Origin: Halichondria panicea | Lineage: Eukaryota; Porifera; Demospongiae; Suberitida; Halichondriidae | Reading direction: 5' to 3' | NCBI RefSeq assembly: GCF_963675165.1 | Contig: NC_087391.1 | Span: 2,127,001 to 2,191,000, forward strand | Length of the DNA stretch: 64,000 bases | Shown: one piece after another, positions 1-11,425 of the stretch | How positions within the stretch are numbered: position 1 is the stretch's first letter | Layout: every line of letters begins with the position of its first letter | The notes under the pieces: model-generated | Database searches by the model: none | What the model was told of the DNA's origin: nothing | The model's input: only the letters and a program-made list of their open reading frames with translations | Made by a program: the position numbers and the translations under genes

Positions 1-3000
1 AGCATTGGTAGGTAGCTACCGGCAACGGGGAGGGTAGGCTGACATCATACACTACCACTCGACCACTTCCAAAGAGGACTGCAAGAAGAATAGGATTGTT
101 TGAGTCTTCGGAGTGAGTTTCACTGTTATCAGAAAGAGCTCTTATGCAAACAACCGGTTCGTCCACTGGTATCACACAGAAAGAGCTTGCCGTAATGTGT
201 CCATTTTGACTGAGTGAGATCACAAACAAAGTACAAGTGGAAGAGTCACTTTTATCCTCTTTTAAGATGGAATCTGAAGTCGATACTGTACAACTGACAG
301 CAAGTAGCCGACCGCTATCCAGGGGTACAATTTGCCTTATTTGTGGCAACCCCTCAAAATCACTCGGAACAATGTCATTCCCTAGTGAAAAGCTTTGTGA
401 ATATTCTAAGGTGGCAGGCAACTCAGGATCGTCAGTGCCGGCTTTACTGGGAGCTTCCCACGATTGATTAGAGTAGACCGGTGGCTGCATCGACGGATGA
501 TCCATCAACGGTATATATTCAGGGTCAAGGTCTATGGCAATGGGAGATATATAGGTAGACGGTGGCTTCTGTGATTTTCTCTTTTTGCGAATTTTTGAGC
601 AGACTTTGTGTAGCATCAGCATTGCGACACATTTGTTGTCTCTAAATATGGTTACGCCTGTAATTAGAACAGCTGTACAAATTTCGGGAGTTGATGTAGA
701 CAATACATGTTTCTCAACAGATACAACAGACAAGGCAGTGACGTGAAAACGTCTCTTCTTGCTAACGGGCTCTGTTTCAGGGTCCTCTGAAAATTTCATT
801 TTCACATCTTCTTCAATGGTTTGTTCTGAGCTAATATCCGTGGAATCAGTGTCAGTCGGACTAGAAGGTTGAAGAGAGGGATTCACTAAAACAGTGTCTT
901 TAGTATCTGGGGTGAGTTCAATGGTAGGCATAGAGGATGGGGTGCCTTCGGTTTCAACAGCTGCTGATATTTGATTCGTGTTAGGGTCTTTATTGATAAT
1001 CGATGACTGTTCGACATCTTTAATATGCTCTGGCAGTGGATCAGGTGGAGCTGGTGTGTCTACTAACAATGGCACAGTGGCCTGTTGAAAGGTGGCGTCT
1101 TCGTCCTGTGAGTGCGATGATGAGGGGCTGCTGTCTGAGGTAAGAGGAACGGCCATGTCCAGGTACATCGAGACGTGGTCCTCTGTCAGATCAAGATGAG
1201 CGTGTTCCTACAGCAGAATAGTATGTAAATCGTAAAATTATTATTAATTATTATAGTACAGATCCAGGCTAGGTGATTTGTGTGTTACATGTAGTTAACA
1301 CACAAATCTAAAAACCTATACTTACTATGATAAAGAGTCCTCTGTCCAGATCCCAGACTGCTATTCGTCCTTGTTCCGTTCCAAGTGCCACTAGCCCGGT
1401 TCCAATACTAGTGGACATACAGCATACAGTGTCCCTGTCATGGGTATATTCCGATGCAGGATGGGAGGACTCGGTGATAGCCAGAGGCACATTGGCCGTG
1501 TATTCCCCTCTCACAAAGCGGCACTGGAAGGCGTGGCGTTCGTGTTCAGACCTGGGAGGGTGGGTAGTAGTTTGATCGTGGTAGACTGTGTTGATATACA
1601 TGTAGGCAAGAAGATATGGAAATAATAGGAAAACCTCTCTATAATTATGCCTCGGTGCGCATGCGCAAGCGAGGTATACGGTAGTGTGTTTGTGTGTCTG
1701 TCTGTACTGTGTGTCAGTGTTTGTAGACTGCTACAGCTGCTCAAGGTAGCCTCGTCCCCAGGCTTTATTTTCTTGTTCTTGTCTGTTCTCTCAATATAAA
1801 TGAGCTAGAGATGATGGGAGGCACTAAAGAAGGACATGATGGACGTAAAAGAAAAAGTAAAGCCTGGTATGCGAAGTCGCGTGATCCACATACATTTTTA
1901 TGAACGTGGGCGATATGTATCCCACAATCGTGACGTAGAGTATTCCCCCACGCATTAATTAAGACTCTAAGAAAATCTACCGAAGGCCAGGATCTAGGAG
2001 CAGACTGAGAGACCAAGCTCAGTGCAGAACCAGCATGCCCAGCTCTGCCCTGACTACCGTTTTTGAAATGAACCACCTGTAGCTGCTGCATGTGTAGCAT
2101 GCAATTAAGGTGGGCGTAATCTTGGTAGAATACGATACATGCTTAGTGGATATCGCTACTAAAAGAGAGACTACAGTACGTAGCTGCATGCATGTACAGT
2201 ACTCTCACCATGGTTCGTCGGTAGGCTCCCAGCTGTACAGGTAGACACGGCAACAAAAACAGGTCACTCTGTCCCCTGCTGCAGTCCCACCGTGGTTGAT
2301 GCTGGTCTGCAGGGGTACGTACAACACATCATGTGACTGCAAAACATGGCAATGTACGGCTGACTGACTTACATCTAGTGAAAACTGTAAAACCATACAC
2401 TACATGTATGTCGCAAGGCTTTGGGAATGGGAATGGGATTGATTTGGTATAAGAAGCTTGTATTGACCACTCACCGTTTGATAAAAGCCAGCTTTTGCCA
2501 TCACCTTGGGAACTGCCCACCTACAGCAACAGAAAATACAATACTGCAAATTTGCACCGGAAAATCACCCGCTACACAGTATACTGCCATAACAATAATG
2601 GACATTGTTTTTCTGTGATTTTGTTTGAGATGGCTTTACGATGTACGAGTACTAAAGTTCATATTTGTATGTGAAACAAACGTTATGATTGAAATAATCT
2701 ATTCCTGTAGAAGTACCATTAAACACACTAGATGCTAAATTTCTGGGCCAAGAGCACATTAATCCCATTATCCCAGCCAAATAAACGATTGTCACCTGAT
2801 GGTACTATACAGTACTATACAAGACTGCTAACTAGACCCACACACTCACTGATAGTTGAGGTGTGGCCAGCCAGCCAGACTGAGCCTGCGCATTGCCTCT
2901 ATGTTCATCAGACGTGCCTCGTTAGAGCTCAGAGCATCCCCCCTCTCGAACCCCATCATTGCTGGCCCGTTCTCCGGATCCAGTAGGTGGAGTTTCAGTG

Positions 3001-4441
3001 TTAGTGCGAAGAGGAGGGGGGTAGCAGGGTGGCCAGGGGATTTGTCCCCTGTCAAGAGAGACTTGCTCAGTTCCTCGAACAGAGAACTGAGCTGACCCAG
3101 CGGACCAGAGAAGCATACGGTGGCGAACTGAGTGGGGAGGGTGTGGTTAATTGATGTGATACAGAACAAGATGTACGGTAGTAAAATAGATGATTTCCAT
3201 TTACATGTGTATGGACGTTGCTGAAACAAGTAAAAAAGGACCTGTTAAGCAAATGTGGTGGAGCTGTGAATAGGATACATATTGAATGACAACGTACGGA
3301 ATTCACATGAAAGAAAGCGGTGACTACCTTATCACAGTTGCTGCTCTTTGCCAAAGCTTCCTCAAGTGTTCTCTCTATCGATACGACCATCTTCAGTGAA
3401 GCAGTACGTCGACCGCTGTGAGGTGCCTTCAACTCCTTGAGCAGGGTGGAGCACTGGTGTGCATGTGTGGGGGGGGCAATAGATCGGTTATTGTAACACG
3501 GTCAGCTTTCATTTTCCAACAATTTGTAATCACTAAGGAAGTCACAAACACCAATGACATTTATGGCAAGGAATGTCATTACAAAAGCCCCAAATCTTAT
3601 ATCATGACTTAGCTCTTTCCTCTTTATCACAAGGAAACAGCATACATGTACAATGTACGTGGGCAAATCCATTCACACACAACACACTCAAGTTATCAGT
3701 AACGTTGTTGCGTTGTTGCCGTAGACAATGAGAGGTAACTTTAATGATGATACATTATAATTATGTGCGAATCAAAAATTCTATTTTACGGCTACCTAAG
3801 TACAATTTGGATAGAAAACACTGTCATTCTCACAACACAGACACAATTCAATGCCCCACGCCTCTCACCGCTGATAATGGCAGCTCAACAGTGACCTCTT
3901 CCTGCATTGATTTAACAGGAGTCTGCAACATGGTCCTGAGTTGCAGTGCTCCAGCATGGGCTAGCCTGGCGGACAGTTTGTTCCCACACACCACTACCAG
4001 TTTGGAGGTGGTCTGGTCAACATCACAGAGGACGTGAGATGAAAAGTCGGGTACAGTGATCTCTGGTGTGATAAAAAGATATTGATGATGTACATTTATC
4101 AAGGTGTACCACTTGTGCTTAGGGCCAGGGCTGTGTGACCGAAAGTTGTGATTGTGAAACTTAAGCAGTGAACGATAACTAGTAGTCCATGTCTAAAACA
4201 ACAACGTCCATTTACTTTTGATACCCTACTTGATTTATTACTTATTTTATATCCCCACTAGCTAGAAAGCTACTAAACAATTCAGACCTGGTAGACTATG
4301 CTCTTTTCCAGAGGCAATATCTACACATCTGAAGGCTCCTCTCCCATCAGACACTAGGACACAGTTCAGAGAGGGTAGATAGGACACTTGGTGTGGGCTA
4401 AACCCTCTCAGGCATAGCTCTCCTTCAACTTTCAGCTCCAT
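1..4441 (-). CDS. BIRC6: BIRC6-like (BRUCE/Apollon) giant IAP, 5' part, runs off left edge
   Basis: BIRC6 is a very large inhibitor-of-apoptosis protein and E2/E3 ubiquitin enzyme; only its N-terminal part is here. Eight exons read right to left: 4288-4441, 3869-4062, 3328-3453, 2850-3127, 2475-2520, 2209-2336, 1326-1551 and 1-1207. All phases agree and the boundaries are GT/AG. The first exons give a beta-propeller-like start (YLPSLNCVLVSDGRG) and LQTPVK..VTVELPL as in BIRC6. The BIR domain follows: MRRLSLAGWPHLNYQW, AGFYQT, DRVTCFCC, WEPTDEPWSEHERH, FQCRF. The zinc ligands C-x2-C, H and C are present. A WD-like strand (GRIAVWDLDRG) and a long Ser/Pro/Thr-rich exon open to base 1 follow. The start ATG at 4441 has an in-frame stop just upstream, so the N-terminus is shorter than in vertebrates. 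Known family, high confidence; the C-terminal UBC domain lies outside the window. Confidence 0.9.
1640..1745 (-). repeat. dispersed repeat with CA tract and palindrome
   Basis: Read on the minus strand this gives TGAGCAGCTGTAGCAG, a CA-rich tract, ACCGTATACCTCGC, GCGCATGCGC and GAGGCATAAT. Related copies lie in the plus direction at about 23780-24045 (inside a ZFAND3 intron) and 32330-32565 (inside PPP2R3C). The shared end GAGGCATAAT defines a boundary. The family is unknown; it has no coding capacity and looks like a short non-autonomous element. Confidence 0.6.
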
Positions 4442-4618
4442 CCAGTCTTGATCTCAACCAGAGTGATTGATGAATGGTAAGGATCGCCTAAGCTATAAAC
4501 TAAAACAGATGTTGCCACATGTTGTTTATCACTGAGCATGCGCACAACAGATGTAAACAAACAAATAAAGTAGGTGGGGGTGGTGGGGTGCAAACATAGG
4601 TAAGGTAAAGGGTCATCA
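4442..4618. promoter_or_regulatory. divergent promoter between BIRC6-like and AVEN-like genes
   Basis: The two start codons face away from each other across 177 bases. The gap contains TGAGCATGCGCA (about 4533-4544), close to the NRF1/alpha-PAL palindrome TGCGCATGCGCA known from animal housekeeping promoters. The same site survives in the duplicated copy (about 14735-14746). Shared control of two anti-apoptotic genes is an inference. Confidence 0.55.
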
Positions 4619-5598
4619 ATGAAACTAGAAATGAATCAACGACAGAAGAAGAAGGTCTCTCAGGGCAAAAAAAGATATCATGAAGCTACCAGGAAGAATG
4701 AAGCTCACCCCAAAGCGTCCCCACAACCTCAGAAACCAGTGGAGAGTAAACTAGTGAAGACTGCAGTGGTAGATGAGTCATTCAGTCGTAAGAAAAATGA
4801 GAGTGATGATCAGCCAGGCAAGAGCTTTAGCAAGAGGAAGATTGCTAGCAACTGGAGTCGGTATGAAGAAGGTAATCTACGTTTGTGGTTTATCCCTAGA
4901 TGCATATATAATACCTATAACTACGCTTAAGTTTCTATTGCGTAGCCATAGGTGATGACGGGAACGGGCACCACCATTTACGCAGTTCTGAAACCGAAGA
5001 GGAGCTACAACAGCGACTGCTGCAACTCTTCAATCTACCCACTCAATTGCCCTCCACGTTTAATGAACCAAATCATTTCATGATTGACCCTAAAGAGAGC
5101 ACTAACTATATCACCCTTGACTGCAACAAACTAGCCGAGTCCCTAGCTATCATCCCCCTTCATGATCGCCTTGATTTGAATGTAGAACTACTTGAAATGG
5201 GAGGCTACTCTACAGCAACTAGCAGCCAAGAGGTTACCAAGGATACTCTCTCTGAGACTGAACCTCGAGAAACAACTCAAAGAGAGCCCCTTCAAGTCAA
5301 AGCCATGGACAAGCATAAGAAGCAAAGTGAGCCACTCAAAGAGTCAGAACTTACGAAACAAACAACATCCGTTGCTCCATCTCATACTCGAACACTTCCC
5401 ACTCCTACTACAGTCAAACAATCGATTGTAGTAGCCACTGTTTCAGGCCACACAGTTGAGCGCAGTGCTGGATTAGATAACAGTGAATTGGATAGCCTCC
5501 TAGCCAACGTTAGTGGTGGTGGCGGTGAGATGGACCCACAAACTGGCACTCATGAAACAGATGAATTGGACGATATTCTGGACGAGTTGTTGGCATGA
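4619..5598 (+). CDS. AVEN: AVEN-like apoptosis inhibitor (intact copy)
   Basis: Two exons, 4619-4871 and 4952-5598, joined by an 80-base GT/AG intron, give 299 residues. The N-terminus is very basic (QRQKKKVSQGKKRYHEATRK). It is followed by KIASNWSRYEE, which resembles the conserved NW-x-RY region of Aven, then NYITLDCNKLAESLAIIPLH..L, matching the Aven core. A low-complexity Ser/Thr/Pro/Gln stretch leads to the acidic C-terminus ELDDILDELLA, comparable to the ELE-WLDxMI end of vertebrate Aven. Aven binds Bcl-xL and Apaf-1 and affects ATM signalling. The gene is head-to-head with the BIRC6-like gene and was duplicated with it; only this copy keeps the frame and splice sites. The assignment rests on short motifs. 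Confidence 0.72.
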
Positions 5599-5819
5599 TC
5601 TTATTATATATGAAATGCTTCAAACTAATAATCAGTTAATTTCTCACGCATGCAGTATTATCGCATGCAGTATTATTATAGCGCTACGCATATCACCAAG
5701 TCTTATAAAACATATATAAACCATAAATATAAACGTATATACATGATTGTATAAATTGATATATCCATGAAAGAAACAGTATTATGTTGAACAAAACAAT
5801 TAAAAACTAGCTTCCAAAG

Positions 5820-6790
5820 TTGATGGAAAGGAATGTTTATGAACACATGAAATGTTGTAAGTGGTGTAGGGGATTTACCCTGTCCTACATGAGCCGCTGT
5901 AGGGGTTTACCATCAGTGGGGGGTAGTGTACAGTGCATCCAGAGTAGATTACTACAAATGTGTGAGTGGCTGTACTTAAATGTTGATATGTTTTGATTAG
6001 AAGAAATGGTTCTGATACCATTGTGTAGGTGAATGAATAAGCTACAACATATCCCAAAAAATGTCCATGAAAACATTTGGGGAGATTAATAGTAAATTGT
6101 TGTAGTGGGTAATTGGTTAGAGTAATAAAACACTAACCTTAAACAGCTAAGGTCTCAGACTTCATAAGATAATTGTTCAATGGTTTAGGTATCCTGGCTA
6201 TCCTTCATGGGTCTTATAATTATTATCTCACAGTGTATATAATTCATGATTTACTGGTTTTTAGGTATACTTTTGGTTAGAGTAATAACTTCTGAAAAAT
6301 TAATAGCTTAGCTTTCAAATTTCTGTAATAAGTTTACAGATAAATGGGCTACACTTTGATACCAAGAACATCCTATATGCTTATATTCCATTGCTGAGAT
6401 AACACTGAAAAGCTACAAACTTTACTATTTTGATGACATCAGCAGCAGACAGTGCACACCTGATACCGTGGTCATGTAAGTACACACTGTACCTGAGGAG
6501 TGAATTGAGGGTGGTTTTGCCTCACTTCCTCCAGTCTGCCTAGAAGAAATTCAGACTAATGTGAATGCATCAAGTAAAAATTAGGAATTAGGCGAAATAT
6601 TTCTTATTTAAGTACAGCCACCCAGTAATCTACTCTGGATGCACTGTAATTGGGACTGGAAGTGGACCCCCTGCTGAGAGGCATGGAGGGTAGGGTGAGG
6701 TCTTCCTTCACCACTTGGATGGTCAGATCGTTGAGTTGACTTGCCAGACGAGACGTCAACTGTGTCAGCACCTCCTACATGAGGTGTGTG
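5820..6790 (-). pseudogene. fragment of SLC30A6 last exon, split by a MITE
   Basis: The segment matches 16190-16475, the last exon and 3' end of the intact SLC30A6 gene. On the minus strand it gives the same VLTQLTSRLASQLND-type sequence with an AG acceptor, but there is no upstream SLC30A6 exon beyond it. The match is interrupted by a 716-base inverted-repeat element at 5931-6646. It is the right-hand edge of the left duplicated block, not a functional gene. Confidence 0.85.
5931..6646. mobile_element. Tc1/mariner-like MITE, 716 bp
   Basis: The ends are inverted repeats starting CAGTGCATCCAGAGTAGATT, identical for 23 bases and similar for about 45. A TA lies at each outer edge (5929-5930 and 6647-6648), the expected target duplication of this superfamily. 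The right duplicated copy has the empty site (GGTGTAATTGGG, near 16328). The interior is AT-rich with no transposase frame. Confidence 0.88.
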
Positions 6791-6986
6791 TGGGGGGGAG
6801 TGGGAGTTGAATTGAGTGATTCCAAGAAAATGGTTAGATATATGCTACACCTAAATCGCATCATATAGCCAAGTACCATGGCTGAGACAATTGGTGACTA
6901 AATAAAATAAAAAAGCACAGGGCTGCACTAATCCCGGCTTAAATTCACAAACACCCACACAAAATGTTGAGCGCTGGTTAAACAGT

Positions 6987-7182
6987 ACCGTATAGCGGGT
7001 AATTTTCGGGGGGGGGGGGGCAAAACATTCGTAGTCGAGCAATATTTAGTCACTTTGTAGATAATATTTTCGTGGTTACTGCAGGCAAGGTCGCTTCATT
7101 CGTGGGTAAAATATTCGTTGTTAGAGCTTCAACCACGAAAACCATGAATACTTTACCCCACGAAAATTCCCAGCTATACGGT
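6987..7182. mobile_element. MITE of the ACCGTATAGC family
   Basis: Inverted ends ACCGTATAGCGGGTAATTTT and ACCGTATAGCTGGGAATTTT (right end read on the minus strand) enclose a sub-repeated interior of TTCGTGGG/CCCACGAA motifs and a long G run. Related copies are at about 13836-14022, 41373-41534 and 48448-48652. No coding capacity. Confidence 0.8.
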
Positions 7183-7365
7183 CGTAAGCATAGAAATCCT
7201 ATACAATCAAACATTCCTACACTTTTGTACCACCCACTGGTTTTTGCTCGCAAGCAGTTGCATGCACTCTTCCCTTTATAAGCCCTTGGTATTTTTAATC
7301 AGTTCACTTGCTGGTATTTGTGCTCTCGCGCTAGAGCCGGACTCACTGTTTGTCATCGGTAGAGA

Positions 7366-8661
7366 ATGAAGCTAGATTTTGTTCTACTTGTAGTGTGCGT
7401 GTTTGCACATTGTGTTGTTAGCCAGATTGAGCTGAAAGTTGGTTTATACAACAGCATTCCTGATCTCAACGATGACGGACTCAAATCATTGAAAGACATG
7501 GTGGAGAGGGGATTCTCAACTGACGACCATTCAGTCAATGCCATTGTAAGCACAGACGAATACGACCCATATTTAAACCTATCACAGTACCTACAGGAAG
7601 ACGGTTTTGATCTGATAGAAATCGATACTGTAAATATTGCCGGTCTAGTTAGCAATAAACTTATTACTCCAATGCATATGGTGGTTGGCATTGACACGCA
7701 AAGATTTATCAAAGCTACAGTTGATGCAGTCTCAGTTAGCGGTGTTATGTACGGAGTTCCAACGTATGCTTGCGGTAATTTCCTAATTGCTTTGAGTCCT
7801 GGTTCTCAATCGACTTGTGATTTGTCTGGCGCTATAGAAAACAATGGTTACAGTGGTTTCGAACAAGAACTTGAGATTTGTAAAGACAATCTGGTGACTA
7901 ACACTTATGAGCGGCTCTATGCTGGAAAAATTTCGGATAAAGAGGGATGGTATCTGCCATTTTACTATTTGGATGCCTGGATTGATAGTCATAATCCAAA
8001 ATTGCTTAGACTTGCATTGGCGGAATTAGAAGTGGGAGTGATTGATCGACGTACATGCAACAAATTATCTACTTTTGCCTATTATTGCACTGGAAAATAA
8101 AAAATAAAAAATAAATGCTCTCAAAATTTTCCTGGAAGTTACATTGCGAGTTCAGAAAACATTAAGAAAGACATTGCTGGTAAGAAGAGTGTGTTTCTTC
8201 TTGGTTTTTCTGAAATTCTCGGTGAGTTGCTAACATTCGATGATTCCTTGGATCCTTACGATGCTGTAAGCCCAATAATGGGCGATGATCATCACACAAT
8301 TATTTTCACAGATGCTCTTGTTGTCAATAAGGCTCGTTGGGATAATTCTGATAATCACAGAAAGAGATCGATTATTCAATTTATTAGATACTACACGGCG
8401 ATGGATATGCGCCTTAAAATATCCCTTGGAAATGATCTACGTAATCCTCGAAAACGTTATCTTTTGCAATCGCTCAGAGAATTCTATGCAGACGAACAAA
8501 TTGCTGAAGATGTGGTTTACAGTAAACTTCATCCCCTAGTGGCAGATGGAGTGGCTGCACCTGCTCTTGATGAGCATCAGCGCGAACACATACAGGAACT
8601 ACTCACAAGAAAGTGCTTGAAATATTTATCCAGTCCGCCTATGCAAAGAGAAGAACTGTAG
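7366..8661 (+). pseudogene. intronless thiaminase-I-like (thiamine pyridinylase) gene, interrupted once
   Basis: Thiaminase I splits thiamine by exchanging its thiazole part and has a type-2 periplasmic-binding-protein fold. The first codons give a signal peptide (MKLDFVLLVVCVFAHCVVSQ). IELKVGLYNSIPDLN matches the start of the mature fold, and YGVPTYACGNFLIAL matches the loop that carries the catalytic cysteine in bacterial thiaminase I. Later parts include GWYLPFYYLDAW and SVFLLGFSEILGEL, as in the second lobe. The span and domain order equal a full-length protein, but the reading frame is not open throughout: I see one interruption, so it is a recent fossil, a read-through case or a sequence error. 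It has no introns, unlike most neighbours, and lies alone in the MITE-rich 6 kb between the duplicated blocks, which suggests acquisition by transfer. It could instead be another member of the same binding-protein fold. Confidence 0.6.
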
Positions 8662-8794
8662 AAAACTTTGTAATCACTATTGTGTTTGAGTTGTTATATG
8701 GGCCTTTAATGTTGTAACTTGTCGATGTGTATGCCTGCATGCAGGAGGGTATAAATCATGCCCCCTATATTCATTCCCATAGAATTCACCTAAC

Positions 8795-8930
8795 GTATAT
8801 CGATGCGACGTTCTTTCGATTGCGAATTGCGAATTTTCGCAATCAAAAGAAACGCAAAGAGTAAGCATGCAATTCGCAATAAACACAATCAGGTTTGTAC
8901 AGTTATTCGCAATCGTATATAGAGTAACAC
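8795..8930. mobile_element. MITE with GCGAATTGC motifs
   Basis: It contains ATGCGACGTTCTTTCGATTG and several GCAATTCGCAAT motifs. It matches, in opposite orientation, the copy at 11275-11425. Non-coding. Confidence 0.65.
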
Positions 8931-9146
8931 TCTAGGAAAGATTCTTGTCGCTCTGAAAAGGAGTTGGACAATAATAATTATCATTGAATTATTTCAGCTG
9001 AAGGCAGATTTACGCAATTTGCATTTTTGAACTTACTATGGTTTCACAACCTGTTTAAAATGATGCCGGATAGCATACATGCAAGGGGCTAATTACAACA
9101 AATTTAAAAGAGCTAATGAACACACGTAATATATAGCTATCAGGGT

Positions 9147-9345
9147 GTCATACAGGATTTTTAAGTAGAGGGGGGAAATGAGAAAAGTTAGCAGAAAATG
9201 TTGCTAAAAAAAAGGTCAACTGGTATTTCAATATCCAGCTATAGCTATGGACACCCAGTCATACAACTAGTACTTGAAAGGGGGGAAATTGGAGCTAGGG
9301 AGGATATCCCCCCTTCCCCCCCCCCCCCTGTATGACTAGGCCATG
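9147..9345. mobile_element. MITE of the CAGGGTGTCATACAGG family
   Basis: It begins CAGGGTGTCATACAGGATTT and ends with a C-rich tract and CCTGTATGACTAGG. A second copy (18538-18773) lies in an SLC30A6 intron, with the clearer end CCTGTATGACACCCTG. Both share the interior CCAGCTATxxxxATGGACAC. Non-coding. Confidence 0.75.
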
Positions 9346-9892
9346 ATTTACAGGACCATGATAATTATAGTGAACAAGAAGCTCTGTATAATTATAGAGG
9401 CAATGATTTGCACTAATTCTTCTCTTTCTAGCCTGGATCGAGGCTAATTTTTGTATGCAAAATGTCAAGCCTTGGAGACGTCCCCCTGCATGCATCATCC
9501 ATGCATGCCACAATGCATGGTTACGAAACCCTAACAGCTGCTAATCCCTGTATATGGCAATCTTGCACCATGCCATGCATACATAATTGGAGCTGATTTA
9601 ATTTTTCAGCGACACATTTTATAACACCATAATTAGTACTACAAGTCATGCAGTTAGCTTGACAGGTGCATGGTCAAAAAAATAATGGTGAATCTATAAA
9701 TGGCCACCAAACCTTACATGTGACATCACATGCAGCTGCCATAACCCTATGAAACCATGCATGCATACATACAAACCACTGTACTATATTGTCGACATGC
9801 ACCCTCAAAGTTCTGGAGATTTCCCAGAATCATGCATGTGCATAAATAACAAATATCTCTCTAACCAACCAAAACTATATACGAGGGGTGAA

Positions 9893-10306
9893 TATTGCCA
9901 AAATGTGGCTTTATGATCTGTATTAGGAGGCAGCAGTGTTTAGTTGGTGGCGTTCAATAAATAAGGTTGGAACAACTTGACCTTAGCTCTGACCTTAGCT
10001 AAAAGTGCTCCTGTGCTAGCCTCGATACCATGAGCGGCCTAATATTGAGGTTAGTACAAGAGCCAGCAACTGCCTGGTAAAACAAGAGCACTAATTTGTA
10101 TAAATTTAACTACCGTCCCCCTTACAGATACTAAAAACTAGTCTGCGAGAGAAGTTTCAAATAGTGACCTTCATTAACTAAGGTCAAATGGTTCCAACCT
10201 CATCTTATTCACGGCTACAGTAACATATTCGAGGCTCAGCCGCCATCACCAACTAAACACTGCCGCCGCCACCAACTAAACATCAATTTGGCACTATTCA
10301 CCTCTC
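9893..10306. mobile_element. foldback element with inverted ends
   Basis: The left end GAGGGGTGAATATTGCCAAA and the right end (minus strand) GAGAGGTGAATAGTGCCAAA are inverted copies. Both are followed by GTTTAGTTGGTGGCG. The interior has a further inverted pair around AAGGTTGGAACAACTTGACC and its complement near 10180. No frame. Confidence 0.65.
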
Positions 10307-10388
10307 ATAATAATTTATACAACAGTGGGTAAAGTACTGTGCATGGCATGAGATAATTGGTGACTATGGTGACTACATAGCTTGTAGG

Positions 10389-10527
10389 CAGCAGAGGAGG
10401 TACGACGGGCGCGGGAGGTGCAGCTCAAGCAATTAGCCTTTGATTATCCGCCCACGTCGTATCTTTTTGGTTGATGTAATTAGAGGCTAATTACTTGAGC
10501 TGCACCGCGCCTGTCGGACCTCCTCTG
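10389..10527. mobile_element. 139-bp hairpin MITE with 9-bp target duplication
   Basis: Arms of about 55 bases (CAGAGGAGGTACGACGGGCG against CAGAGGAGGTCCGACAGGCG) face each other around a short loop. GCTTGTAGG flanks both sides (10380-10388 and 10528-10536). A 9-base duplication with long terminal repeats fits Mutator-like elements. Confidence 0.85.
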
Positions 10528-11274
10528 GCTTGTAGGTGGACTATGCAGTGACAAACTTCAGGATCATGTTTCCCTGTATGCCAGCCATAATGGTCACAAA
10601 ACCATGCCTGTAATGATAACCTTGGACCACAGTTTAGAGGGGGTTTTAATGTTGTGAAGACATTCTACCAAACATGCAGCTGCCATAACCCTGTAAACCA
10701 CTGTACTATAGCATTGTCAATGCATGGAGATCTTATTATGTACAACCAAGCTATAGCTACGGCGTATAAAAGAAGAGACTATCTAAGCTAGCAGAATTAA
10801 AATGTGGGCAGATGAATGTGTGAATTTGCATGAAGTGCTAAAAAAAGAAATTTCTATTTTTAGCATTTCATGCACATTCATCTACTCACATTTGAACTCT
10901 TGCTCTTTTGCTGTTGCATGTATACACCCTTGGTACAACTATATAGTTCAGCAAACCAAGTGGGGAAAAATGGGTGGCTATATGTAAAACAATAGGGCTA
11001 TGCACCAATCCGTACTGTGTTAGTGAATGCAAGGAGCTTAGATTTGCACCAGATACTGACTTTTCTTTCACTCTTTTCTCTCAGCCTGGATCGAGGCTGT
11101 TTTTTATATGCAAAATGTCGAAGTCTTAGAGATGTTCCCCTGCATGTATGCCACAATGGTCACGAAACCTTTCCTGTAATGATAACCATGGACCACTAAT
11201 ATAATTTTAAAAGACATCCTACACGTACATCTACCGAATCCTTGCATGTGATATGCAGCTGCCACCATAATTAT

Positions 11275-11425
11275 ATCGGGTTTCGAGTTTAATTGATTGC
11301 GAATAAGCCTGATTGCGTTTCTAACTGTTGTGAATTGCATGCGAACGCTCACTCTCCGCGTTTCTTTCGATTGAGAAATGTGCAATTCGCAATCGAAAGA
11401 ACGTCGCATTTGAAACCCGTATATG
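11275..11425. mobile_element. MITE with GCGAATTGC motifs, inverted relative to 8795-8930
   Basis: The ends TATATCGGGTTTCGAG and (minus strand) CATATACGGGTTTCAA form an inverted pair. The interior matches 8795-8930 in reverse. Non-coding. Confidence 0.7.

Larger units (their letters stand above)
995..6815. repeat. segmental duplication, left copy
   Basis: This block matches 12785-16510 in the same order and orientation: part of the last visible BIRC6 exon, its upstream exons, the divergent promoter, AVEN, and the final exon of SLC30A6. Identity is high over exons. The left copy holds a 716-base MITE absent from the right copy. The right copy lacks the main BIR exon (2850-3127) and 3328-3453, and holds MITEs absent here. 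Confidence 0.9.

Noticed and set aside
1327-1625. Plus-strand open frames across 1327-1625
   Set aside because: They are the antisense of a clear BIRC6 exon with matching splice sites.
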